From a bacterium (GTDB lineage: Bacteria > Spirochaetota > Spirochaetia > Treponematales > Rectinemataceae), in assembly GCA_021813065.1 (NCBI GenBank), contig JAKALZ010000149.1, positions 1 to 5,223 of the forward strand: DNA of 5,223 nucleotides, read 5' to 3'. The position numbers and the translations under genes were made by a program. Under the pieces are notes generated by a model. The model ran no database searches and was not told where the DNA came from. It saw only the letters and a program-made list of their open reading frames with translations. Position 1 is the stretch's first letter; every line of letters begins with the position of its first letter. Shown here piece after piece: positions 1-5,223 of the stretch.

Positions 1-219
1 GAGGAAAATCGGTCGTCTCCCTCCGCGAGAAGAGGCTTCTCCTTCTTCCTTCTCGATAATGAGGCCATGATCGATCAGCGCGGCAACCTGTTTCGTCACT
101 GTCGATTTATCGAGACTGAGCGTTTCCGCGAGATTGACGCGGCTAATGTGCTGGGTACGCCAAATAGTGCGGAAGATTCGCGTGGCGGTTCGACTCCACT
201 GATCGGGTCGTGCTGACAT
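1..219 (-). CDS. ROK-family (NagC/XylR-type) transcriptional repressor, N-terminal part, cut by window start
   Basis: The frame runs from an ATG at 219-217 to the window edge without a stop, giving exactly 73 codons; the C-terminal part lies outside. The visible part is a winged helix-turn-helix. Residues ~24-55 (HISRVNLAETLSLDKSTVTK followed by QVAALIDHGLIIEKE) match the ROK-repressor DNA-binding domain, with the recognition helix around LDKSTVTKQVAALI. The GGRRPIFL stretch at 66-73 is the typical junction between the wing and the sugar-kinase-like domain. The start is supported by a strong AGGAGG 7 nt upstream. Known for the family: ROK repressors are cytoplasmic, bind operators as dimers or tetramers, and release DNA on binding a sugar or sugar phosphate. 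Inferred: divergence from a beta-mannosidase gene suggests it controls that gene and itself, with a mannose-derived inducer. The ligand-binding domain is not visible, so a ROK kinase cannot strictly be excluded, but kinases lack this HTH. A MarR-type regulator is less likely given the GGRRP junction. Confidence 0.88.
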   Translation of the reverse strand, partial: MSARPDQWSRTATRIFRTIWRTQHISRVNLAETLSLDKSTVTKQVAALIDHGLIIEKEEGEASSRGGRRPIFL

Positions 220-226
220 AGCGTAT

Positions 227-232
227 CCTCCT
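227..232 (-). promoter_or_regulatory. Ribosome binding site of the ROK regulator gene
   Basis: The minus strand reads AGGAGG here, seven bases before the ATG at 219-217. This is a near-perfect anti-16S match, and it fixes the start of the regulator. Confidence 0.85.
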
Positions 233-237
233 GAGTG

Positions 238-258
238 TTGGTTGATTTGTTCAACCAA
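238..258. promoter_or_regulatory. Probable ROK operator (perfect 8-bp inverted repeat)
   Basis: TTGGTTGA (238-245) and its exact reverse complement TCAACCAA (251-258) flank a 5-bp spacer TTTGT, giving a 21-bp site with half-site centres 13 bp apart. It covers the predicted transcript start of the regulator and the -35 of the mannosidase promoter. ROK repressors are known to bind AT-rich inverted repeats of about this size. That the neighbouring repressor binds here is inferred from position and symmetry. Confidence 0.7.
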
Positions 259-270
259 TCATGGTATAGC
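242..270 (+). promoter_or_regulatory. Sigma70-like promoter for the beta-mannosidase gene
   Basis: TTGATT (242-247, four of six consensus positions) and TATAGC (265-270, four of six) are separated by exactly 17 bp. The predicted start is near 277, giving a leader of about 49 nt to the GTG at 326. Its -10 occupies almost the same base pairs as the -10 of the opposite regulator promoter, so the two promoters face each other and cannot both be occupied. The -35 lies inside the 238-258 inverted repeat. It is weaker than the regulator promoter and is a prediction only. Confidence 0.6.
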
Positions 271-291
271 ATTGGTATCTTGAGTTGTCAA
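263..291 (-). promoter_or_regulatory. Sigma70-like promoter for the ROK regulator
   Basis: On the minus strand a perfect -35 TTGACA (plus-strand positions 286-291) is followed after 17 bp by TATACC (263-268), which matches four of six positions of the -10 consensus. The predicted transcript start is near 256, about 37 nt before the ATG at 219. That start falls inside the 238-258 inverted repeat, so a protein bound there would block initiation. The assignment is from pattern only; no mapped start exists. Confidence 0.72.
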
Positions 292-293
292 GA
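278..293. promoter_or_regulatory. Second palindrome, possible auxiliary operator
   Basis: TCTTGA (278-283) and TCAAGA (288-293) form a perfect 6-bp inverted repeat with a 4-bp spacer GTTG. It overlaps the -35 TTGACA of the regulator promoter and sits at the predicted transcript start of the mannosidase. Its arms share only the TTGA/TCAA core with the 238-258 repeat, and the spacing differs. It may therefore be a weaker second repressor site, a site for another factor, or chance in AT-rich DNA. Confidence 0.4.
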
Positions 294-311
294 AAAATCT
301 CTCACAATCGC

Positions 312-319
312 GGGGGAGG
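312..319 (+). promoter_or_regulatory. Ribosome binding site that fixes the mannosidase GTG start
   Basis: GGGGGAGG lies six bases before the GTG at 326. There is no in-frame ATG near this site, and the protein reads as a normal GH2 N terminus from here (MEIFNLEGTWNL). The site therefore decides in favour of the GTG start. Confidence 0.8.
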
Positions 320-325
320 CTCGAC

Positions 326-2980
326 GTGGAGATTTTCAATCTTGAGGGAACATGGAATCTCGTGCGGCTCACAGATGCGTCGGTGCGCCCCATGCGCGTA
401 CCCGGCGATATCTATTCAGCGCTCATAGAATCGGGCGAACTTCCTGATCCCTACCAGGGAGAGAATGAGGTAGCCTGTCAGTGGCCCGGGCGCGAAGACT
501 GGCGCATTGAACGGACTTTCATGGTGGACGATTCGCTTTTCGAATCCGCCACATTGAGAATCATCGCCGATGTAATCGATACGGTTGGCGAGGTCTACAT
601 CAATGGAAAACTCGCGGGAAAATGCGCCAACATGTTTCGGCGTTTCGACGTCGATCTTCGAGCTCTGCTTCACCGAGGAGAGAATAGCATCGCGATCGTC
701 ATACGCTCGCCCGAGCGCGCCGCCGCCGAAGCCGCGGCTTCGCTGCCCTACCCGATTCCAGCGTCGATCTACCCCATCTCTTCGCCACACCGCAATCTGA
801 TCCGTAAAGCGCAGTGCATGTCAGGCTGGGACTGGGGACCTTGCCTGATGACCGGAGGCATCTACGACAGCATTCGGATTATTGGCACCGACGGCCCGCT
901 TCTGCGTTCTGTGCGGACGCATCTCGAACCTCTTGGCTTATTCGAAGGAGCGCGCGAGCGTGGCCCCGATTTTGCGGTCGATATCTCCGCTGAAATCGAG
1001 GTGCCCGAAGCCATGAAAGTGCGACTCGCCGCGTGGCTCGCGGGAGAAAAGAGAGAAGTCCAGCAAGACTGCGCACCAGGCATTTCGGTAATCCGCGCGT
1101 GCCTCAACGTGAGTTCGCCGAAACTCTGGTGGCCAAACGGCTCGGGGGAGCACGCCCTCTACGACCTGCATATCGCGGCCTGGCGCGCGGACACGGTGGG
1201 CAGCGTGGAGAGCTGCATGAGTTCAGCGCGCGCCAACGCCTCCTACGCGCGTTGTTCGCCCTCTCCCCACCTCATCCATAAAAAAATCGGGTTCCGAGAA
1301 CTCAAAGTGATCGCTGAAGAGGACGAAATCGGCCGAAGTTTCAAATTCCGCGTCAATGGCCGCGACATCTTCGCGAAGGGCGCGAACTGGATCCCCGCCG
1401 ACGCCCTGCCCTCGCGCTGGACAGGCTCGCGTCTCGCGGACCTCCTCGACTCAGCGGTCTGTGCGCACATGAACTGCCTGCGCGTGTGGGGCGGCGGCCG
1501 CTACGAGAGCGACGAATTCTACAACTTCTGCGACGAACGCGGTATCTTGCTGTGGCAGGACTGCATGTTCTCCTGCGCGCTCTACCCCTCGGACAAAGTC
1601 TTCCTTAAGAATGTCCAAGAAGAAATCTCATGGCAAGTGAAGCGCCTGGCCGATCATCCGAGCATCGGGCTCTGGTGCGGCAACAATGAAGCACTCGGAG
1701 CGATCACCTGGTACGAAGAGTCGAAAAAGAACCCCGCGCGCTACATCGTCGACTACGACAGGCTCACCGAGGGGGTACTCGGGCGAGTGATCCGTGAGCT
1801 CGACCCCGACCGATGCTTTTGGCCCTCGAGTCCCTCCGCCGGACCCAACGATTTCTCCGATAACTGGCACTCCGACGAGCGCGGCGATATGCACTTCTGG
1901 TCGGTTTGGCACGAAGGAAAATCTTTTTCGGAGTATCAGACGGTTCAGCCGCGCTTCTGTTCGGAGTTCGGCTTCCAGGCTTTTCCCTCGATGCCGACCA
2001 TCGCTTCTTTTGTCCCACAGGGGGAGTGGAATGTCAGCGCTCCAACGATGGAGGCGCACCAAAAGCACCCGCGCGGCAACAGTCTCATTATCGAGACTAT
2101 GCTGCGCTACTTCCGCATGCCGAAGAGTTTCGCCGAACTTGTGTACCTTTCGCAGGTACAGCAAGCGCTGGCGATCCGCACCGCGATTCAGTATTGGCGA
2201 AGCGCAATGCCGCGCTGCATGGGCACGCTCTACTGGCAGCTGAACGATGTATGGCCCGCAACGAGCTGGTCTAGTCTCAATTACGATGGTTCGTGGAAGC
2301 TTTTACACTACGAGGCCGCGCGTCTCTACGCGCCGTTGATGCTTGCCGTATATGTCGAGGGCGGCGGAATTCGGGCGCGCCTCGTGAGCGAGATCGCCGG
2401 CGGTGCTTCAGGTGGTGCAGCCTCGGCAAAAATCGTACTGCGGTTCCTCGATTTTTATGGGGAAGACGCGGGAATGCCGGCGATCGAGCGTTTTGTCACG
2501 CTCAAAGCGGACACCGTTCAAGAGATATGGGACATGCGGCTGAGCGCGCTTCCAAGCGCATCCCACGAAGTGTACCTCGAGGCCTCGCTGTCGGTTCCCG
2601 AACTCGGCATTGAGACGGTCGAGGCCTTTTTTCTCACCGAGCCGAAGCGATGCGGCCTCATTGATCCTGTGCTCAATGTCGCGCTGGCCAAAGAGCTCGA
2701 CGGAACCCCGCTCCTCAATCTTGAAGCGACACGAGCGCCCGCGTTCTTCGTCGCTGCTGAGTTCGAAGGTATGCCAGGCCGATTCGAAGACGCGGGCTTT
2801 TACTTGCCGCGGGGGAAGATGCGGACGCTGAAATTTATAAGCTCCTCTCGAGATGTGGGTGAATCAACCGCGCGCTTCGCGCGGACGCAGCGCGCGAATC
2901 TCGACACCGAAGCGCTTGAAGGCAGCGCTCTGCTTAGGAACTTGCGGATTCATCACTTAAAGAGCTCCTTCGAGTCATGA
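326..2980 (+). CDS. Beta-mannosidase, glycoside hydrolase family 2 (EC 3.2.1.25)
   Basis: A retaining exo-beta-mannosidase that removes terminal beta-linked mannose from mannobiose, manno-oligosaccharides or glycan cores. At 884 aa it is within or slightly above the usual family size. Domains in order: GH2 sugar-binding jelly roll (~1-190, with SGWDWGP at 166-172), an Ig-like domain (~195-335), a TIM barrel (~340-665) and C-terminal beta domains. Family motifs seen: GANWIPAD (352-359), WGGGRYE (388-394), the acid/base motif GNNE with E455, the nucleophile motif SEFGF with E547, and YWQLNDVWP (636-644). The two catalytic glutamates are 92 residues apart, as expected for the family. There is no signal peptide or membrane segment, so it should act in the cytoplasm on imported oligosaccharides. 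It is divergent from the ROK regulator and probably repressed by it. Odd points are a Ser/Ala-rich stretch (~295-315) in the Ig-like domain and a charged C-terminal tail (~845-884). The exact natural substrate cannot be read from the sequence. Confidence 0.95.
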   Translation: MEIFNLEGTWNLVRLTDASVRPMRVPGDIYSALIESGELPDPYQGENEVACQWPGREDWRIERTFMVDDSLFESATLRIIADVIDTVGEVYINGKLAGKCANMFRRFDVDLRALLHRGENSIAIVIRSPERAAAEAAASLPYPIPASIYPISSPHRNLIRKAQCMSGWDWGPCLMTGGIYDSIRIIGTDGPLLRSVRTHLEPLGLFEGARERGPDFAVDISAEIEVPEAMKVRLAAWLAGEKREVQQDCAPGISVIRACLNVSSPKLWWPNGSGEHALYDLHIAAWRADTVGSVESCMSSARANASYARCSPSPHLIHKKIGFRELKVIAEEDEIGRSFKFRVNGRDIFAKGANWIPADALPSRWTGSRLADLLDSAVCAHMNCLRVWGGGRYESDEFYNFCDERGILLWQDCMFSCALYPSDKVFLKNVQEEISWQVKRLADHPSIGLWCGNNEALGAITWYEESKKNPARYIVDYDRLTEGVLGRVIRELDPDRCFWPSSPSAGPNDFSDNWHSDERGDMHFWSVWHEGKSFSEYQTVQPRFCSEFGFQAFPSMPTIASFVPQGEWNVSAPTMEAHQKHPRGNSLIIETMLRYFRMPKSFAELVYLSQVQQALAIRTAIQYWRSAMPRCMGTLYWQLNDVWPATSWSSLNYDGSWKLLHYEAARLYAPLMLAVYVEGGGIRARLVSEIAGGASGGAASAKIVLRFLDFYGEDAGMPAIERFVTLKADTVQEIWDMRLSALPSASHEVYLEASLSVPELGIETVEAFFLTEPKRCGLIDPVLNVALAKELDGTPLLNLEATRAPAFFVAAEFEGMPGRFEDAGFYLPRGKMRTLKFISSSRDVGESTARFARTQRANLDTEALEGSALLRNLRIHHLKSSFES

Positions 2981-4387
2981 TGCCGAGGTCAGATTTCGCA
3001 CCCAGCGCTCCTTTTTAAGCCACCAGGCAGCTACGAGCGTTTTTGGAATATCCGAGAGTTTCGCGATGCCGAAGAGCGCCACAGGTCCCCATGCTGTCAG
3101 CCTCGAAATGGCAAAAGCCGCCGGGATAAAGATGATATAGGTCACTCCCACATCGACGAGGACACCCATCAGCGTATCGCCACCCGCGCGCGCGACTCCG
3201 AACTGCGCGTTGAGAAGGCACCAGAGCGGCAAGTAGATACCGATTACCACGATGATGCTGCGTGTTACCCTCTGCGCCGCGTCCGATAAATTGCCGAACA
3301 CGAGGGGAACTGCTGTCGTCGAGACGAGCGCCGCGAGAAGCGAGCCGATGCCAAATATAATCGAGCCTGCCATGATCCAGCGAGCCTTCGATCGACCTTC
3401 ATCGAGCTTTCCCGCTCCAAGCGTCGAGCCTACGATGACATTGGTCGAGGTCTGTATCGCGGGAAAAACAAGAAAGAGCAGGTTTGCCACGGACCATCCT
3501 GCCGCCATACCCGCCACAGTTTCGGCCCCGCCTCGCCGATTGTAGAGCGCGGTGATGATGGTTTCCGACACCACCCAGGCTGTCTCCGAGAAAAACATCA
3601 TGCTCGAGCGAGAAAAAACTTCACCAAAGAATTTCCTGTCAAGGTGGAAGATTGTCGCAACATGGAATCTGAACGCCGGTTTCCTCGCTTCGAGTACAAT
3701 GAAGAACGCCCCCATCTCAAGGAGACGCGCGATCACGGTCGCGATGGCCGCGCCGACCACTTCGAGGCGCGGAGCGCCCAGGTTGCCATAGATGAGGAAC
3801 CAGTTGCCGATGGTGTTCGCGATGGCCGCTCCCGTCGAAACGAGGAGCGGAATCTTGGGTTCGCCAATATCTCTGAAAGAGCTGCCTATCGAGCTCGAGA
3901 GCGCCATGGGGATGAACGAGAACGAGACCGCCCGCATATAGCGCGCGCCCTCGGCGACAATTGCCGCACCCTGCGTATCGTGCGCCACCATGAGAGAAAG
4001 CAGCGACTCCGGGGCGAGCTGGCAAAGCGCGAAATAGAGCATCGAGGCAATCGATCCCATCACAAGCTTGAAGCGGAAGGACTGCACCATGCCCTCAGTG
4101 TTTTTCGCTCCCCTGTGCTGCGAAAGGAAAATTCCACCCGCCATCGAGACTACAGTGATAATCACCATAAAGACAAAGTTGATCTGGTTAGCGATGTTCA
4201 CGCCCGCCATCTTGGCGTCGCCTAATCCAGCCACCATGAAATTGTCCACGAGCGACACAAGGCCTGTGATGAGACTCTGGAGCATGACGGGAATCGCGAG
4301 CGCAAGGGACTCACGGTAGAAGTTCCAAGGACCAAAGAGCCGAAGGGGAGCGGAAAGCTGTCTAAGCGCCTGATGTTTGATACTCAT
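2975..4387 (-). CDS. MATE-family multidrug/metabolite efflux transporter
   Basis: An integral inner-membrane antiporter that exports organic compounds in exchange for Na+ or H+. The 470-aa length is typical of the family. About twelve hydrophobic helices form two pseudo-symmetric six-helix halves, roughly at 27-50, 68-90, 105-125, 153-172, 178-201, 209-233, 261-282, 291-318, 335-363, 376-398, 407-428 and 433-456. Family features seen are AIPVMLQSLITGLVSLVDNF (31-50) with Asp48 in helix 1, SQHRGAKNTE (89-98) mirrored by GSTLGAGKLDEG (320-331) in the second half, FRDIGEPKIP (171-180), and VARAGGDT (398-405). The start ATG is the only in-frame candidate before an upstream stop, but no clear Shine-Dalgarno precedes it. 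The stop overlaps the end of the mannosidase gene tail-to-tail. The substrate is unknown; there is no evidence that it handles sugars. DinF-like and NorM-like branches cannot be told apart here. Confidence 0.93.
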   Translation of the reverse strand: MSIKHQALRQLSAPLRLFGPWNFYRESLALAIPVMLQSLITGLVSLVDNFMVAGLGDAKMAGVNIANQINFVFMVIITVVSMAGGIFLSQHRGAKNTEGMVQSFRFKLVMGSIASMLYFALCQLAPESLLSLMVAHDTQGAAIVAEGARYMRAVSFSFIPMALSSSIGSSFRDIGEPKIPLLVSTGAAIANTIGNWFLIYGNLGAPRLEVVGAAIATVIARLLEMGAFFIVLEARKPAFRFHVATIFHLDRKFFGEVFSRSSMMFFSETAWVVSETIITALYNRRGGAETVAGMAAGWSVANLLFLVFPAIQTSTNVIVGSTLGAGKLDEGRSKARWIMAGSIIFGIGSLLAALVSTTAVPLVFGNLSDAAQRVTRSIIVVIGIYLPLWCLLNAQFGVARAGGDTLMGVLVDVGVTYIIFIPAAFAISRLTAWGPVALFGIAKLSDIPKTLVAAWWLKKERWVRNLTSAS

Positions 4388-4410
4388 ATAAAAACGCCGC
4401 GAATCATCGC

Positions 4411-4439
4411 ATATAATACTATTTTCGGCTAGCGCTCAC
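4411..4439 (-). promoter_or_regulatory. Weak candidate promoter for the MATE gene
   Basis: The minus strand has a good -10 TATTAT (4411-4416). At 17-bp spacing the only -35 candidate is GTGAGC (4434-4439), three of six consensus positions. The start would be near 4404, leaving a leader of about 17 nt with no Shine-Dalgarno. The region is AT-rich just here, which favours a promoter, but the -35 is poor. Confidence 0.35.
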
Positions 4440-4445
4440 GAGCGC
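4432..4445. repeat. Short GC-rich inverted repeat upstream of MATE
   Basis: GCGCTC (4432-4437) and GAGCGC (4440-4445) are perfect reverse complements around a 2-base centre. The repeat overlaps the weak -35 of the candidate MATE promoter. No T-run follows on either strand and the loop is too short for a terminator, so it is an operator candidate or chance. Confidence 0.35.
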
Positions 4446-4467
4446 GAGAAGCGCCGTGACTTCTTAA

Positions 4468-4481
4468 GGAACCGCTGTTCC
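4468..4481. repeat. Short inverted repeat just upstream of the thioredoxin promoter
   Basis: GGAAC (4468-4472) and GTTCC (4477-4481) are perfect 5-bp arms around CGCT. The repeat ends three bases before the -35 of the thioredoxin promoter, a position suited to an activator or other regulator. Its short arms make chance occurrence possible. Confidence 0.35.
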
Positions 4482-4484
4482 CAT

Positions 4485-4514
4485 TTGACGCCATCGCGAC
4501 TTGGGATGTATACT
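4485..4514 (+). promoter_or_regulatory. Sigma70-like promoter for thioredoxin
   Basis: TTGACG (4485-4490, five of six) and TATACT (4509-4514, five of six) are separated by 18 bp. The predicted start is near 4521, giving a 5' leader of about 70 nt. It is the strongest plus-strand promoter match in this intergenic region. Confidence 0.7.
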
Positions 4515-4574
4515 CTATTGCAATTCAGGTGAGGAAACTCTGCTGAACACGATTGTGCCGCCATTTCACGATTC

Positions 4575-4580
4575 AAGGAG
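4575..4580 (+). promoter_or_regulatory. Ribosome binding site of thioredoxin, deciding the start
   Basis: AAGGAG ends 11 bases before the ATG at 4592, slightly far but acceptable. The frame is open upstream to a TTG at 4553, but that start has no well-spaced Shine-Dalgarno and would add 13 residues absent from normal thioredoxins. The ATG at 4592 is preferred. Confidence 0.75.
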
Positions 4581-4591
4581 CGTCTATACCC

Positions 4592-4915
4592 ATGAGCGCC
4601 GAAATTACCCTTACCGCCGAGAATTTCAAGAAAGAAGTGCTAGAGTCGACTGTCCCAGTGCTCGTCGACTTTTGGGCTGAATGGTGCATGCCCTGCAAGA
4701 TGATAGGTCCGAGTGTCGCACAACTCGCGGAAGCGTATAGAGATAAGATCAAAGTTGGCAAACTCAATGTCGACGACGAGAGCGACATCGCATCGCAGTA
4801 CGGCATCATCTCGATCCCGACCCTCATTGTTTTCCAGGGCGGACAGGTCGCGCGCCAAAAAGTCGGCGCGATGCCCCGCCATGAAATCGAAAAACTGTTC
4901 AAGGATCTGATTTAG
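4592..4915 (+). CDS. trxA: Thioredoxin
   Basis: A small cytoplasmic disulfide reductase of 107 aa that passes electrons from thioredoxin reductase to ribonucleotide reductase, peroxiredoxins, methionine sulfoxide reductases and other targets. From the ATG at 4592 its key positions fall at the same numbers as in E. coli thioredoxin: buried Asp26 (VDFWAEWC), active-site Cys32 and Cys35, and cis-Pro76 (SIPTL). The active site is WCMPC instead of the usual WCGPC. Other family stretches are KVGKLNVDDE and LIVFQGGQVARQKVGA. There is no signal peptide, so it is not a periplasmic thiol oxidase. It has its own promoter and is transcribed away from the MATE gene. It ends in a 17-bp tail-to-tail overlap with the gene on the opposite strand. 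No thioredoxin reductase gene is in the window. Confidence 0.95.
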   Translation: MSAEITLTAENFKKEVLESTVPVLVDFWAEWCMPCKMIGPSVAQLAEAYRDKIKVGKLNVDDESDIASQYGIISIPTLIVFQGGQVARQKVGAMPRHEIEKLFKDLI

Positions 4916-5223
4916 CCACAACCCCTGGGCTTTGGCCGCCACTCTCGGAAACTCCCCACGCGGCAATCCCGTTACGCTCCAACTCTAACCTCACCAGAGA
5001 TTTTGAAGTTGATGGTTTCCAGTGCAGCGCGCCGTCCCAGGTGAGCGGGACATCGAGCTTCCATATTCCCGCATCAACCAATTCCTGCGCGAGCGCACTC
5101 AATTTCGAGCTGCCCATCGCCCCGCTCTTTTCACTTTCGGCGTAGAATATGCCATCGAGCGGAGCTTCACCTTCCCTTGCGTACACCGCGACCGCGCCGC
5201 AACGGGCTGTTGGCGGGAAACCG
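4899..5223 (-). CDS. Unrecognised protein, C-terminal part, cut by window end
   Basis: An open minus-strand frame enters from the window end (first whole codon at 5222-5220) and stops with TGA at 4901-4899, giving 107 visible residues. I do not recognise the family. Upstream codons stay open to the edge (GFPPTARCGAVAVYAREGEA), so the GTG at 5186 is probably internal and the true start lies outside. The visible part has one Cys, no hydrophobic membrane segment, a helix-like stretch (SSKLSALAQELVDAGIWKLD), then a Trp-bearing, beta-looking segment (VPLTWDGALHWKPSTSKSLV and RLELERNGIAAWGV). The tail is Ser/Gly-rich and ends VVAKSDP. Codon choice resembles the neighbouring genes, and no competing plus-strand gene covers the region, which supports it as real. 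Its last 17 bases overlap the 3' end of thioredoxin in convergent orientation. It looks soluble; function unknown. Confidence 0.6.
   Translation of the reverse strand, partial: GFPPTARCGAVAVYAREGEAPLDGIFYAESEKSGAMGSSKLSALAQELVDAGIWKLDVPLTWDGALHWKPSTSKSLVRLELERNGIAAWGVSESGGQSPGVVAKSDP

Noticed and set aside
1628..2164. Long open frame (178 codons) antisense to the mannosidase catalytic domain
   Set aside because: It lies wholly opposite strongly conserved GH2 catalytic motifs, has no recognisable protein features and no SD-led start. Such frames are expected opposite G/C-ending codons.
3000..3017. T5 run after GCGCTCC as a mannosidase terminator
   Set aside because: No upstream bases pair with the GC segment to form a stem, and it is inside the MATE coding region.
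3644..4225. Plus-strand open frame of 193 codons opposite the MATE gene
   Set aside because: Its translation is extremely Arg/His/Glu-rich, as expected from reading membrane-protein codons backwards. The minus-strand MATE reading is unambiguous.
4548..4573. Direct repeat CACGATT (4548-4554 and 4567-4573) in the thioredoxin leader
   Set aside because: Only two 7-bp copies, 19 bp apart, without symmetry or other support. It is too short to separate from chance.
4553..4591. TTG at 4553 as an upstream thioredoxin start adding 13 residues
   Set aside because: No properly spaced SD precedes it. The added residues are absent from normal thioredoxins, and the ATG at 4592 puts all key residues at canonical positions.
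4916..4946. Possible thioredoxin terminator hairpin (GCCACAACCC with GGGCTTTGGC)
   Set aside because: The stem has two mismatches, a 2-base loop and no following T-run, and it lies inside the opposing coding frame.
5074..5081. Isolated TCAACCAA matching one arm of the 238-258 operator
   Set aside because: It is only a half-site with no partner arm at the right spacing, and it lies within a coding frame. An 8-mer match of this kind is expected by chance.
5184..5186. GTG at 5186 as the start of the terminal minus-strand gene
   Set aside because: The frame stays open upstream to the window edge with coding-like sequence, and no SD precedes the GTG. It is more likely an internal valine codon.

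Overview
This is an ordinary-looking bacterial chromosomal segment. It uses the standard bacterial code, Shine-Dalgarno sites, sigma70-type promoters, tightly packed genes and moderately high G+C with many G/C third positions. Nothing in it fixes the taxon. The gene mix (ROK regulator, GH2 beta-mannosidase, MATE transporter, thioredoxin with a WCMPC active site) would suit an anaerobic or facultative carbohydrate user. A spirochaete is one possibility, but that is a weak impression and not a sequence-based assignment.

Layout. (1) Positions 1-219, minus strand: the N-terminal 73 residues of a ROK/NagC-type transcriptional repressor, cut by the window start. (2) Positions 220-325: a compact divergent control region. 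It holds two facing, overlapping sigma70-like promoters, a perfect 8-bp inverted repeat placed to control both, and a second 6-bp palindrome. (3) Positions 326-2980, plus: a complete cytoplasmic GH2 beta-mannosidase of 884 aa with a GTG start. (4) Positions 2975-4387, minus: a complete 12-helix MATE-family efflux protein of 470 aa. Its stop codon shares the 6-base palindrome TCATGA with the mannosidase stop. (5) Positions 4388-4591: a 204-bp intergenic region with a good promoter for thioredoxin, a poor one for MATE, and two short inverted repeats. (6) Positions 4592-4915, plus: thioredoxin of 107 aa. (7) Positions 4899 to the window end, minus: the C-terminal 107 residues of an unrecognised protein, overlapping the thioredoxin end by 17 bp.

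How the genes may work together. The ROK repressor and the beta-mannosidase form a divergent regulator/target pair. The expected logic is that the regulator represses both itself and the mannosidase until a mannose-derived ligand appears. The enzyme has no export signal, so imported beta-mannosides would be cleaved in the cytoplasm. MATE, thioredoxin and the terminal protein show no obvious functional link to the sugar module. All four complete or partial gene junctions are either divergent or overlapping tail-to-tail, and no intrinsic terminator is visible. I see no insertion sequence, CRISPR array, tRNA, rRNA or phage feature, and no convincing case for a novel system. The best leads are the symmetric operator architecture and the overlapping convergent gene ends.
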